This document shows, one piece after another, positions 7,664 through 16,818 of a stretch of DNA of 64,000 nt. A program made the translations under genes and the position numbers. The DNA is taken from contig NZ_CP043909.1 in assembly GCF_008630915.1 (NCBI RefSeq), positions 2,666,001 to 2,730,000 on the forward strand, written 5' to 3'. This DNA comes from Acinetobacter suaedae (lineage in GTDB: Bacteria > Pseudomonadota > Gammaproteobacteria > Pseudomonadales > Moraxellaceae). Every line of letters begins with the position of its first letter. The first letter of the stretch is position 1. The notes below the pieces were generated by a model. The model saw only the letters and a program-made list of their open reading frames with translations. It made no database searches and had not been told where the DNA came from.

Positions 7664-9068
7664 TATCCTGTGTTTTTACTGGTTCAGATGCTAAACGCTG
7701 GTTAGGAAATAAGTATGGCTCTAATTGCGGCAACATTAACTCCATATTCCGACCGATCGACCATTGTGGCTCAGAAGGTTCAACGCCCTGTGCAATTTCC
7801 CATTTAGTCACTGTTTGCTTAGCTTGCTCAAATGCCATTTTCATTGAGTCTTGTTCACGCATGGCTAAGTCAAAAAATGCACGACCGAAATAAGTATAAT
7901 CCACTTCACTATTACAGCCGAAAGAAGTCTTATCTGCAGCAGATGCGGTGATAATTAAGGTATCAGGTGACTGTAACGCAGGAATAAAACTACCTGAATA
8001 ACATGCTGAGATTACAATAACACGCCAACGAATGCCTGTTTTATCTAGCGTCTCACGTAACCATTTAGGATCAACCTGCCCTAAATCCAATGGTGCATTT
8101 TCAAGCTCAAAATGGTTACGTTCCCCATGTGACGTCATATATAAAAATAAAACATCACTATCACGATTCATCTGCTGACCAATACGGCGCAAGGCCAACT
8201 CGATACTGGTTTTTGAAGCAATCGGGATATCTAAACGTGTTGCTGGATTATTCACCAGCATAATCGAACGACCAAAAGTCCCAAAACGGGTATCAAATTG
8301 TTCTTTTATTCGTTCAATTTCAGAACGGAAAACATCAGCATAACTATCTCCAGCTACGCCTAAAAAATACCAATGGCTTGTCGCAAGATCACTAAACTGA
8401 ATTTGATCCAATGCATTATTTAACAAATGACTTTGAGCATAAAAAGCATCTTCAGCAAAACTTGCGGGTCTCTCTTCAACTTTCCAAATCGGTTGATCTT
8501 TTACGGAAAGCTGCCAAACAACCAAGGTTGCAATCGTTGCCACAAAAACTAAGGCGCGTTCCCACCATGGCCAATTCAATGCCCGAGAAATCACCCAAAT
8601 CACGGCTAAACTCTGCCAAACAAAAAGAGCCGCAAATAATGGCGGTAAAAAACCGTTATAGATACTATCTGGGATAAAGTTGAGATAACCGTTGGAACCG
8701 AGATACTGAACTAAACACTGTAAAAGTAGAATATTGGTATCTAGCACTAACCACAATAATGCTGGTACAAGCATCAAACGAGGCTGATTCATCCGTTGAG
8801 ATAAGAATATCCCAACAATCAATGCAATAAATGGCCAAAGTGCATAACCAATTAGACCTTGAGAGTTAAAGTCTCCGACCTGACCTGCGACCAACCAACT
8901 ATAAAGTGAATTCGTACAAGCGCCTAAAAACCCCCATAGAATTAACTGGGCAATCGAAGGGTGAACCACTTGTAAAGATCGACGAGACCCTAGAAACAAC
9001 CACATTCCAGCAATTTGGTTACTTTTAAAATCATGCCAGATATTTATCGATGGTTTGAGGTCTATCAT
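7626..9068 (-). CDS. Membrane protein with a C-terminal peptidase C13 (legumain-like) domain
   Basis: The protein has about 480 residues. The N-terminal half holds several hydrophobic helices (IAQLILWGFLGACTNSLYSWLVAG, YALWPFIALIVGIFL, LFAALFVWQSLAVIWVI). The C-terminal half matches caspase-like peptidase C13: strand VLFLYMTSHGERNHF with catalytic His and VIVISACYSGSFIPAL with catalytic Cys, then TLIITASAADKTSFG. Bacterial members are poorly characterised. I chose the ATG at 9068, preceded by a GAAG-type site, over a TTG eight codons upstream. The substrate is unknown. Confidence 0.85.
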   Translation of the reverse strand: MIDLKPSINIWHDFKSNQIAGMWLFLGSRRSLQVVHPSIAQLILWGFLGACTNSLYSWLVAGQVGDFNSQGLIGYALWPFIALIVGIFLSQRMNQPRLMLVPALLWLVLDTNILLLQCLVQYLGSNGYLNFIPDSIYNGFLPPLFAALFVWQSLAVIWVISRALNWPWWERALVFVATIATLVVWQLSVKDQPIWKVEERPASFAEDAFYAQSHLLNNALDQIQFSDLATSHWYFLGVAGDSYADVFRSEIERIKEQFDTRFGTFGRSIMLVNNPATRLDIPIASKTSIELALRRIGQQMNRDSDVLFLYMTSHGERNHFELENAPLDLGQVDPKWLRETLDKTGIRWRVIVISACYSGSFIPALQSPDTLIITASAADKTSFGCNSEVDYTYFGRAFFDLAMREQDSMKMAFEQAKQTVTKWEIAQGVEPSEPQWSIGRNMELMLPQLEPYLFPNQRLASEPVKTQDNEHATTAKKSLF

Positions 9069-9261
9069 AGAATTCTTCAGGACTAAACTCAAAATATGTC
9101 ATTCTTTTTATAGAATGAATCTCATTTTTCCAATGAAATGTAGTATGCAATGCTAGTGTATTCTAGAGCAGATTTTTTTAGCAATTATGCTTTGGCACTA
9201 TATCACAAATCTTTACTGAGCAATGACCTAAGGCACACAATCATTTGAACATAATTTAAAG

Positions 9262-10071
9262 TTAATCTCTTGAAAAATAAGCATCAAAACGACAAGCATC
9301 ACCTAGCCACTGATGATCTGGAGTTTGATCGGCAAGGAAAACCGCATGTCGAGGACGCTTAACAATCACACGTTTGGCGACTTGACGAGCCAAATCAAGC
9401 AACTCATCGCCTAAATCCATTTCACCATCTTCAGGTAACAATAAATGTAAAAGCTGCATTTGCTTTTTAACTTGGGCCTGTTTTTTGATTGCCTGTTGGT
9501 TTTGATCACGCTGTGGAAACATCGGATCTAAATACACAACATCAATAGATTGATTCTGTAGTTTAAGTTGTTGTAAGTGAGATGCAGAATCTGCAAATAC
9601 CAGTTGAATCCTTGATGCTGCTGATTGAAGGAAAGCATCTTGTTTTGCTTGATGATGCGCATCTTCTAATAGGCTAAACAAAATTGGATTTCGCTCAACC
9701 AAATGTACTGCCGCACCTAAATGTGCCATTAAAAGACTATCATGTCCCAATCCTGCAGTTGCATCAAGCAAGTTTGGTTTTTCAGACAATTGACATGCTC
9801 GCGCAAGCATTTCCGACTTTAGACTTGCGCGCTTTAAACGAGGAATTTCCGCCTGCCAATCTGGTCTCATTTTCATGCCATTTGCACATAGCCATAATCC
9901 AGATGCATCAACGCAAAGACCTAATTCAGGATTCAGACGTAAAAATCGAGCATTTAACTGCTCAATCAAACAAAGTTCGACCTGAACACCACGTAAAGAA
10001 AGCACAGCATGATAATGCTGTGCTTTTTCAATATCTGTGGCTTGATAAAATAAGCGAAACCCGCTTACCAT
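9262..10071 (-). CDS. rsmJ: 16S rRNA (guanine1516-N2)-methyltransferase
   Basis: RsmJ uses S-adenosylmethionine to methylate G1516 of 16S rRNA. The sequence shows the SAM-binding motif [19 protein letters not shown], the acidic second motif VHLVERNP, and the family signature [13 protein letters not shown] followed by [13 protein letters not shown]. The upstream frame is open for 20 more codons, but the ATG at 10071 overlaps the uppP stop (ATGGTAA) and gives the usual MVSGFRLFY beginning, so I prefer it. It is the third gene of a tsaB-uppP-rsmJ run. Confidence 0.92.
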   Translation of the reverse strand: MVSGFRLFYQATDIEKAQHYHAVLSLRGVQVELCLIEQLNARFLRLNPELGLCVDASGLWLCANGMKMRPDWQAEIPRLKRASLKSEMLARACQLSEKPNLLDATAGLGHDSLLMAHLGAAVHLVERNPILFSLLEDAHHQAKQDAFLQSAASRIQLVFADSASHLQQLKLQNQSIDVVYLDPMFPQRDQNQQAIKKQAQVKKQMQLLHLLLPEDGEMDLGDELLDLARQVAKRVIVKRPRHAVFLADQTPDHQWLGDACRFDAYFSRD

Positions 10072-10889
10072 AATTTCCAACCAGTAAAGAATAATAATAA
10101 AATCAATAAGCCAGAAGCAATGCGGTACCATGCGAAAATCATAAAGTCCCGTTTAGCTACATAGGCAACCAATGCACGGATCAGAAGTAAAGCAGAGATA
10201 AAGGAAACAACGAGACCAACCGTAATGACAGTCCAATCCTCTAGACCATCAAAGACATGATAACTCTGATATAAATCTAATAAACCTGCGCCAATAATCA
10301 CAGGAATACCCAAGAAGAATGAAAACTCTGTTGCCGCTTTACGAGACACCCCTAAATACATCGCACCGATGATCGTTGCACCAGAACGCGATGTCCCAGG
10401 AATCAAGGCAAGTACTTGGATTAAACCAATCCAGACCGCTTGTTTAAAAGTAATATTCTCAACTTCAACAGCTTTAATTTTTGGTGGATTTTTCTCAACC
10501 CAAATAATGATTAGACCACCAATAATTAGACCTAAAGCGACAATAACATCATTAAAAAGCACCTCTTTAATGACTTGTCCGAAAGTTAAACCAACTAAAA
10601 CAATTGGAATCGAAGCAAAAATAAGGCTTAGTCCTAAACGACGACCTTTTTCTTCACCAGTCACCATACCTGTCGCAGCATTCCACAAACGCGACCAGTA
10701 TTCATAAATCACGGCTGCAATTGCCCCAATCTGAATTGCGACAACAAATACTGCACTTTTCTCTGTCGTCCAGAAATCCATCAATTCCGATGCCAAAATC
10801 AAGTGACCAGTACTTGAAATTGGTAAGAACTCAGTAATACCTTCGACAATACCCATGATCGCTGCTTTGAGCAGCAGTAACAAATCCAT
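10065..10889 (-). CDS. uppP: Undecaprenyl-diphosphatase (bacitracin resistance type)
   Basis: This 274-residue integral membrane enzyme dephosphorylates undecaprenyl diphosphate to recycle the lipid carrier for peptidoglycan and other envelope polymers. Motifs are [20 protein letters not shown] near the N-terminus (catalytic Glu-rich region) and [12 protein letters not shown] in the second conserved block, with several membrane helices. It starts 2 bases after the tsaB stop and overlaps rsmJ, so the three genes form a tight unit. Confidence 0.97.
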   Translation of the reverse strand: MDLLLLLKAAIMGIVEGITEFLPISSTGHLILASELMDFWTTEKSAVFVVAIQIGAIAAVIYEYWSRLWNAATGMVTGEEKGRRLGLSLIFASIPIVLVGLTFGQVIKEVLFNDVIVALGLIIGGLIIIWVEKNPPKIKAVEVENITFKQAVWIGLIQVLALIPGTSRSGATIIGAMYLGVSRKAATEFSFFLGIPVIIGAGLLDLYQSYHVFDGLEDWTVITVGLVVSFISALLLIRALVAYVAKRDFMIFAWYRIASGLLILLLFFTGWKLW

Positions 10890-10891
10890 AC

Positions 10892-11560
10892 CTAACCCGC
10901 TTTACCTTGTTCTGGAATTTTTTTCCATGCATCATCACGCAAATAAACAGGAAGTGCGTATTCTGCATCAACCCATTTATGTTGTGCCGCATAAACTTTT
11001 GCAATACTTGCGATATCTTGTGCAGTTGCCACAATTGCTTGCAAACCATCCTGATCAGCTTGAATGAGTGCTGCGCCAGAACCGACCGCAATAAATTTAC
11101 AATATGCCGTAGCTTGCTCGTAATTTAATAGTTTCTCATCATCAATTGCCTGCATAATTCCATGTTCATCGAGGCTAAAGTTGGCTATATAAACCTCTTG
11201 CATACGTGCATCGAGTACGGCTGTTACTTGCTGTAGACCTGAATGACGAAATGCTGCTTGAGCCAAAGCTTGCAAACTTGAAACAGGAATCACGGGTAAG
11301 TCTTGTGACCACGCTAATGCTTGCGTGACTGCAGCATTAATTCTTACCCCACTAAAAGAGCCAGGTCCACGACTAAATGCGATTGCATCGACATCTTTCA
11401 ATTGTGTATTTGTTTGTAATAAAGCATCTTCAATTAACGGTAAGATCGTTTGAGTTTGTGCTTTCGCACGACTATCTAATTGAAAATAGAGCTCTTGAGT
11501 CATATCAACCAATGATACGGAACACTGTTCATTTGCAGTTTCCAACGCAAGCAACTTCAT
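10892..11560 (-). CDS. tsaB: tRNA threonylcarbamoyladenosine synthesis protein TsaB
   Basis: This 222-residue ASKHA-fold protein is the TsaD partner in making t6A37 on ANN-decoding tRNAs. It starts MKLLALETANEQCSVSL and carries the typical AIAFSRGPGSFSGVRIN motif at about residues 61-76, then LDARMQEVY. The length is in the usual range. It is the first gene of tsaB-uppP-rsmJ, and a terminator lies between its 5' side and the upstream gene. Confidence 0.95.
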   Translation of the reverse strand: MKLLALETANEQCSVSLVDMTQELYFQLDSRAKAQTQTILPLIEDALLQTNTQLKDVDAIAFSRGPGSFSGVRINAAVTQALAWSQDLPVIPVSSLQALAQAAFRHSGLQQVTAVLDARMQEVYIANFSLDEHGIMQAIDDEKLLNYEQATAYCKFIAVGSGAALIQADQDGLQAIVATAQDIASIAKVYAAQHKWVDAEYALPVYLRDDAWKKIPEQGKAG

Positions 11561-11647
11561 GCAAAACCTTAAGCGAAGTATGATGAAAAACGAGCGATAT
11601 CATACCCCACTCTATTCTCATATTCGAGTTGTTCTCTATTTAGATAC

Positions 11648-11680
11648 AAAAAAGCCAAACTTCTGTTTGGCTGGTTTTTA
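11648..11680. terminator. Terminator, mainly for the gamma-carbonic-anhydrase-like gene
   Basis: AGCCAAAC and GTTTGGCT pair around TTCT (11653-11672), with A and T tracts on both sides. On the minus strand it follows the stop of the gene at 11700 and is followed by TTTTTTG. Confidence 0.8.
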
Positions 11681-11699
11681 TTTCAAATAAAGACAGAGA

Positions 11700-12230
11700 T
11701 TAAAAGCTAAACGGCTCTAAATCTAAAAAGTTTTTATAATGCTCTGCATAATGTAATGCGCTCAACCGTAAACGTGCTGCGCCTTGTTCATCTATGGTCT
11801 TTACCACTTTCCCTGGTGACCCCATTACGACAGAATTATCAGGAATGACTTTGCCTTCTGGGATCAATGCATTTGCTCCGATAATACAATTCTTACCAAT
11901 CACAGCATTATTCAGAACAACAGCATTTATACCAATCAGTGAATTATCCCCGATCGTGCAACCGTGTAACATTGCCTGATGCCCAACTGTCACGTATTCA
12001 CCGATATTGAGTTCAATACCTGCATCGGTATGTAAAACAGCATTCTCTTGAATATTAGAAAAATGACCGATACGGATTACACTATTATCTGCGCGTACTA
12101 CAGCACCAAACCAAATACTGACTTGTCGTCCGAGCTCAACCTGTCCGATTACAGTTGCATTAGGCGCAGCCCAACCATCCCAAGGTTCATGTAATGCTTT
12201 TGGACTCAATCCCTGATATTTATACATCAT
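11700..12230 (-). CDS. Gamma-carbonic-anhydrase family left-handed beta-helix protein
   Basis: This 176-residue protein is built of imperfect hexapeptide repeats (IGQVELGRQVSIW, IGEYVTVGHQAMLHGCTIGDNSLIGINAVVLNNAVIGKNCIIGANALI) that form a left-handed beta-helix. Zinc-ligand-type histidines are visible in LHTDAG, VGHQAMLHG. It resembles the YrdA/PaaY/CaiE group, whose members can have carbonic anhydrase or thioesterase activity, and the precise substrate cannot be read from sequence. It is apparently monocistronic, with a terminator downstream. Confidence 0.9.
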   Translation of the reverse strand: MMYKYQGLSPKALHEPWDGWAAPNATVIGQVELGRQVSIWFGAVVRADNSVIRIGHFSNIQENAVLHTDAGIELNIGEYVTVGHQAMLHGCTIGDNSLIGINAVVLNNAVIGKNCIIGANALIPEGKVIPDNSVVMGSPGKVVKTIDEQGAARLRLSALHYAEHYKNFLDLEPFSF

Positions 12231-12258
12231 GATAAAAAACTCATTTAGTTAGACAAAA

Positions 12259-12873
12259 TTAGAACTTAGACAAACCAAAATTTGGTGGATTAACAAGAAA
12301 AGGCCAATTCTTTTGATACCCCAATCCATATTGAAATAAAGAAACCAGCATCCGTGCAGTCAATCCCCATACAATTTCACTCTCGACTTGCATGCTTGGG
12401 AAATAAATCGACTGTCGAGCTAAACGGACCTCATAGGGTAATGGTGGTGCTTCCATTAAAGTTTGCAACTGAACAAAAAAAATACGTTCGATCTCAGTTG
12501 GCTGAGCAATTAAATCAACATGCGCGGGAATCAAACCAACAATAGGCTTCACAGATAAGCCACTACGTGCACGCTGAATCGGGAGATCACCTAAAAGTTT
12601 TACATCAAATGGATTCAAAGCTGTTTCTTCTTGCGCTTCTCTCAGCGCAACCACGATATTACTGGTATCACTCGGATCACGCTTACCACCAGGAAAGGAC
12701 ACCTCGCCTGCATGTTGTGATAAATGAATAGAACGACGTGTCAATAACACTTTGGGTTGCGCTTCTTGTGTGATTGCAATTAAAACAGCTGCATCTGCTT
12801 GTTGGATTCTTTTGGAAAAACGCAACCGTTGTTCTAAAAGTTGTATTAACGATGGCTCTCCCATATAACTCAT
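12259..12873 (-). CDS. Nudix hydrolase, CoA-pyrophosphatase type
   Basis: The Nudix box is complete: GGKRDPSDTSNIVVALREAQEETAL, with GEVSFPGGK just before it, as in NudL/YeaB-type enzymes that cleave CoA or its derivatives. After the box LPIQRARSGLSVKPIVGLIP also fits that group. The frame is open upstream to 12930, but the ATG at 12873 (MSYMGEP) has a purine-rich GAGAAGAAG stretch before it, whereas the earlier ATGs have none, so I use 12873. It is divergent from the second Nudix gene at 12995. Confidence 0.85.
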   Translation of the reverse strand: MSYMGEPSLIQLLEQRLRFSKRIQQADAAVLIAITQEAQPKVLLTRRSIHLSQHAGEVSFPGGKRDPSDTSNIVVALREAQEETALNPFDVKLLGDLPIQRARSGLSVKPIVGLIPAHVDLIAQPTEIERIFFVQLQTLMEAPPLPYEVRLARQSIYFPSMQVESEIVWGLTARMLVSLFQYGLGYQKNWPFLVNPPNFGLSKF

Positions 12874-12994
12874 CTCTTCTTCTCGTTTTTCATAGTTCAT
12901 CATCATAGCCGAAATTTTAGCTGCAATCATAGATGATGATGCGAAGTCGTTAAAATTCAGTTATGCTGAGTTATCTCTATCGCTGATGATAATT

Positions 12995-13543
12995 ATGAGC
13001 TTTTGCGTTGCGTGTGGGCATCAAACCAAACAAAAAATTCCTGTAGGTGATCATAAGTTAAGATGGGTCTGCACAAATTGTGGCAACATTCATTATGAAA
13101 ACCCCAAAGTGATTTGTGGAGCTTTAGCCATTTGGGATGATAAGGTTTTATTATGCCGCAGAGCGATTGAACCACGTTATGGATTGTGGACATTACCTGC
13201 GGGTTATATGGAACTTTTTGAGACCATGGAACAAGGTGCCGCCAGAGAAACTCGTGAAGAAGCTGAGGCAGAAGTTGAAATTGAACAATTATACTGTATG
13301 TACAATATTCCACGTATTGGACAAATCTATGTACTGTTCAAAGCACAATTAAAACAGGGTTTATTTGGTGCAGGCGAAGAAAGTCTCGAATGTCGTTTAT
13401 TTGAAGAACATGAAATTCCTTGGACCGAACTCGCTTTCCCTAGTGTTGAACAAACATTAAGACATTATTTTTCTGATAGAAAACAAGGCTTATTTCCAAC
13501 TCACTTAGAAACACTCGGCACTCGCTTAGATCATACAGGCTGA
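12995..13543 (+). CDS. Nudix hydrolase with N-terminal zinc ribbon
   Basis: A zinc ribbon is formed by CVACGH and CTNCGN near the N-terminus, followed by a Nudix domain with the box GYMELFETMEQGAARETREEAEA. This layout resembles ADP-ribose/NADH-pyrophosphatase-like Nudix proteins, but at 182 residues it is shorter than NudC and the substrate is not determined. The ATG at 12995 (MSFCVACGH) is preferred over one three codons upstream; neither has a strong ribosome binding site. It shares a bidirectional terminator with filF. Confidence 0.87.
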   Translation: MSFCVACGHQTKQKIPVGDHKLRWVCTNCGNIHYENPKVICGALAIWDDKVLLCRRAIEPRYGLWTLPAGYMELFETMEQGAARETREEAEAEVEIEQLYCMYNIPRIGQIYVLFKAQLKQGLFGAGEESLECRLFEEHEIPWTELAFPSVEQTLRHYFSDRKQGLFPTHLETLGTRLDHTG

Positions 13544-13548
13544 ATAAA

Positions 13549-13573
13549 AAAAGACCGCAAATTGCGGTCTTTA
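13549..13573. terminator. Bidirectional terminator between the zinc-ribbon Nudix gene and filF
   Basis: AAAGACCGCAA and TTGCGGTCTTT form an 11-base perfect stem. It follows the Nudix stop on the plus strand and the filF stop on the minus strand. An A tract on the left gives a T run on the minus strand. Confidence 0.85.
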
Positions 13574-13579
13574 AACAAA

Positions 13580-15589
13580 TTAAGGTTTTATTTTTATCGC
13601 ATTGCAGGCAGGAATGTTTTGATTTGCGATTCGAATACTTGCAGTGCCTCGATAACCTTTTGCAAACTCACGTTCTTGAGCTGTTGGTTCAACATATTTG
13701 CTCTTGTCCGTATCTTTATGATCGTAAACATTAATATATGTTGTTAGATATAAAGCATAATTATTTAACCATGAAGCGGTATTATTTGAAAAGTTTGTGA
13801 GGTTGATACCACTTGCTTGCCCATTTAATAGGTTGTGCACATTAATTTTTGCGCCACCAATATTCAACTGTCCATCTAAAGAAGTGAAATTTAGACCAAG
13901 CAATACTCCTTCTAGCGCGCCAAATCTTGGATTTGCTAGGATCATACGCACAGTAATGGATTTATCATTTGCTGAATACAAAGCTCCACCGGTCGTACCA
14001 ATTCGATATTGTGTTACATTGTACTCATCAATAAATGTACCATCCGCTTGTGGTTCCGCTTTAGCACAAACACCAGACATATCTGTAGCTGTTGCATCTT
14101 TTTTAATGTCAGTACGAATATCACCATACTCATCAATCACTATACCTAAATCAACAGGTGAAATACTACTATCCTGGAATCTAAACGTTAAGGTTGCATA
14201 CAATGGGAATGCATAACGTTGTCCTGATTGAACATTTTTTTCTGTAGTAAATACATCTTTTGGTAAGTAACTTGCAGGGTTAATCTTAAAGACGTCAGTT
14301 ACACCTTTATAATTTACACTATTAAGGCTCTGCTTCCACACTCCCAAATCTTTAGCATTATTAAATGGGTCAGTCGCTTTCGCTTTCGTCAATTGTCGAT
14401 AAACAGCTTCTGTGCTCACAATATTTGATCCATTTATCAACTTACCTTGTGTGATCAATAAGTCTTCAGCAGGATTGTCCGTATCTAATTTAAAGCGTAA
14501 TGGTTGATCAGGATTAATCTCCTGACGAATTAAATTAAACCAGTTTTTTTGTGCAGTGATTTGTAGCTTTTCAGGCTTAACTTTTGTAATTAATGCAAGT
14601 GGGGGAGATATAATATCATTCGTTATGGTTGGAGCCCCTTTCCATTGTTGTCCATAACCTAAGATATAGCCTTGACGATCTGTCAATAGTTCAAAACGCC
14701 CCATCGAGTGCCGTAAACTGGCCCCCTTATCCTCACCGATATTGAGGCAATCTTTATAAAGCTCCCGATTACATCCAAATAGACCATCAGGGAAAACGCC
14801 ACTCCCCTCATCCGGCAATTCAATAACGCCATTACTTCCTGCTTTAAAAATTGGCAGCTCAGCATACCATACCCCCATATTACTCAATCTGAGTAATTGA
14901 TTAATAATTTCCAATGCCTGCTCATTATTGATTTTACTAACATCTAACCATGGTTTAATGAGACTAGCATATCGACCATTATTAAATTCTGTAGCTCCAA
15001 TCTCCTGAGTAATCTCCTTGAGTTGATTTCTTTTTTCCTGTGTGATTTCTGTAGGCTGAATATCACCAATCACATTATCTTTCTTTTCAGCACCGATACT
15101 TTGGAAAATCTTAACTAGTGCTATAGCAACAAGCGTAGTGTCATCGTTCACGTCCAATTCTGTAGGACTTTTGCCTGTTAAAGCCATCGCTAAATCAATA
15201 ACTCGAATACGTGCTGGCACACCTACTTTTGTTTTCGTTATATTATCTAAATGAATCGTACCTAAACTAATTCTAGGTGACTCTTCACCTTGAATATAAA
15301 AACTAACCTTATCACCTAACTTACAAGCCCCGGTCACAGCATTACCATCAAGCTTTGTCACAAAATGATTAACATTATCACTACTACAATCAAAATTAAT
15401 ACCTGCAATTGGATAATCTAAAGCAAACTGTAAGCAGTTCTCTTGCCTAATATCACAACTGGTGCTTGATGTAACCCCCTTAATTCCTTTTGTCGGGTCC
15501 TCGTTAATTTTAGCACTTTCTCCACCACATCCATTTAACAAAACAGTTAAAGCTGATAATGCAAATGGTAAAATAATCCTTTTTTTCAT
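13580..15589 (-). CDS. filF: FilF, large outer-envelope lipoprotein of the fil locus
   Basis: This 669-residue protein has a lipoprotein signal (MKKRIILPFALSALTVLLNGC, lipobox LNGC with Cys 21). The mature part is long, polar and rich in beta-prone segments, with scattered Cys pairs and no enzymatic motif that I recognise. In Acinetobacter this locus is named filA-F and FilF is called a putative pilus assembly protein, but its biochemical role is not defined. It is the last gene of the locus, 20 bases after filE, and ends at a strong terminator. Confidence 0.82.
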   Translation of the reverse strand: MKKRIILPFALSALTVLLNGCGGESAKINEDPTKGIKGVTSSTSCDIRQENCLQFALDYPIAGINFDCSSDNVNHFVTKLDGNAVTGACKLGDKVSFYIQGEESPRISLGTIHLDNITKTKVGVPARIRVIDLAMALTGKSPTELDVNDDTTLVAIALVKIFQSIGAEKKDNVIGDIQPTEITQEKRNQLKEITQEIGATEFNNGRYASLIKPWLDVSKINNEQALEIINQLLRLSNMGVWYAELPIFKAGSNGVIELPDEGSGVFPDGLFGCNRELYKDCLNIGEDKGASLRHSMGRFELLTDRQGYILGYGQQWKGAPTITNDIISPPLALITKVKPEKLQITAQKNWFNLIRQEINPDQPLRFKLDTDNPAEDLLITQGKLINGSNIVSTEAVYRQLTKAKATDPFNNAKDLGVWKQSLNSVNYKGVTDVFKINPASYLPKDVFTTEKNVQSGQRYAFPLYATLTFRFQDSSISPVDLGIVIDEYGDIRTDIKKDATATDMSGVCAKAEPQADGTFIDEYNVTQYRIGTTGGALYSANDKSITVRMILANPRFGALEGVLLGLNFTSLDGQLNIGGAKINVHNLLNGQASGINLTNFSNNTASWLNNYALYLTTYINVYDHKDTDKSKYVEPTAQEREFAKGYRGTASIRIANQNIPACNAIKIKP

Positions 15590-15609
15590 AATTCATTTAT
15601 CCTAAATTA

Positions 15610-16818
15610 TTACTGTATTACCGATATCTTGATTTGACCTTGATTCGAAAGTTCATACTCAGGAACATCTACTGCGGATGCTAACGGTGTCATCATGACA
15701 TAATGAGCATCTGTTGGGACCTTAACCACCCCATAGATCGCAGCGTGTTGTAAAAAGTTTGCATTTGTAGTGCCACTTTTGAAACCACTTACACCTTCTT
15801 TGATACATCCTTTTTCATCTAAAAATACAACCAACGGCCAATAATATAGTGGTTTTTGATTGCTCACAGCATATGAATCAATCTGTAAATATTGGATTGA
15901 GCGATCCAATTTTACTAAATCATATTCAAATTTTTCTTTTAAAGGCTTCCTCGGCCATAATCCTATATCTTTTTGGTAAGCCACTGTTTTAATTGATTTA
16001 GAATAACCATTTAAAAAACATTGTTCATCTTCAAAAGCAAGTGCAAGATCTTGTGTCGACAACCGTATATAGTTTTCAGATAAAACAATGGGTTCGGCGG
16101 ATTGCACAGAACGATTTAATAATTTATCTAAAACCGAACGGCTCACACCTTTTTTGCGCTCAATCGTTTCGAGACGACCACTCCCATCCGGCATCATATA
16201 AAATCGCTTTTTTCCGTCTAAATTAAATTCCTGATCCTCTAGATAATCACTATTTACATATTCGATACCATCAATTTTCTCAAAAGCACTAAGAGACTTT
16301 TCTTTAGAGATTGATTTATCCTGTACAACAGCAGGATTGGCTGTATCTGTCATAGAAGAAGATTTTTGCTCTTGTACAACTGAAGCTTTAACTTCTGTTT
16401 TTTCAACTGTGGAGGGCAAAGTATGTTTTTGCTGTACAACAGGATTCACTCGCTCAATCTGATTCGAGGTTTCTAAAGGCTTTGACCTCGTGTTATCAAT
16501 CTTGGAGGAAGGAGGTTCTACATAAACTTGTGGGGATTTTGGCTGTTTAATCGTACTTAAGTTTGTTTCTGCAGATGGAGATGGTTGCGCTGTATCAATA
16601 TCTTTAACTTTGTTTTGACTAGAGACCGACTTGTTTATTTGTTTTTTTACAGCAACATCCTGTTTTACATTCCGTGTAGGAACAATCATTGGACGACCAT
16701 CGGGTCCAATGATTGTATAAAAGCCATCTGCGTAACTATTTGAGCCACTTACACATGCAATAGTCAACATTAAAATCGCAAGTTTAGGGCCTTTTTTCAT
16801 TATCTTTTGCATTACCAT
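15610..16818 (-). CDS. filE: FilE, exported protein with a disordered Pro/Lys/Ser linker
   Basis: This 402-residue protein has a signal peptide (hydrophobic core LAILMLTIACVSG, cleavage near SYA). The first mature residues, FYTIIGPDGRPMIVP, resemble the short beta motif of DUF4124-like proteins. A low-complexity linker follows (about residues 50-170, rich in Ser, Lys, Gln, Val). The C-terminal domain carries FYMMPDGSGRLETIERK and has no recognised catalytic motif. The start overlaps the filD stop, so translation is probably coupled. Other ATGs lie within the first eight codons and I cannot choose with certainty. Confidence 0.75.
   Translation of the reverse strand: MVMQKIMKKGPKLAILMLTIACVSGSNSYADGFYTIIGPDGRPMIVPTRNVKQDVAVKKQINKSVSSQNKVKDIDTAQPSPSAETNLSTIKQPKSPQVYVEPPSSKIDNTRSKPLETSNQIERVNPVVQQKHTLPSTVEKTEVKASVVQEQKSSSMTDTANPAVVQDKSISKEKSLSAFEKIDGIEYVNSDYLEDQEFNLDGKKRFYMMPDGSGRLETIERKKGVSRSVLDKLLNRSVQSAEPIVLSENYIRLSTQDLALAFEDEQCFLNGYSKSIKTVAYQKDIGLWPRKPLKEKFEYDLVKLDRSIQYLQIDSYAVSNQKPLYYWPLVVFLDEKGCIKEGVSGFKSGTTNANFLQHAAIYGVVKVPTDAHYVMMTPLASAVDVPEYELSNQGQIKISVIQ

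Noticed and set aside
13137..13352. Second frame inside the zinc-ribbon Nudix gene
   Set aside because: The Nudix frame has complete motifs, and the alternative has none.
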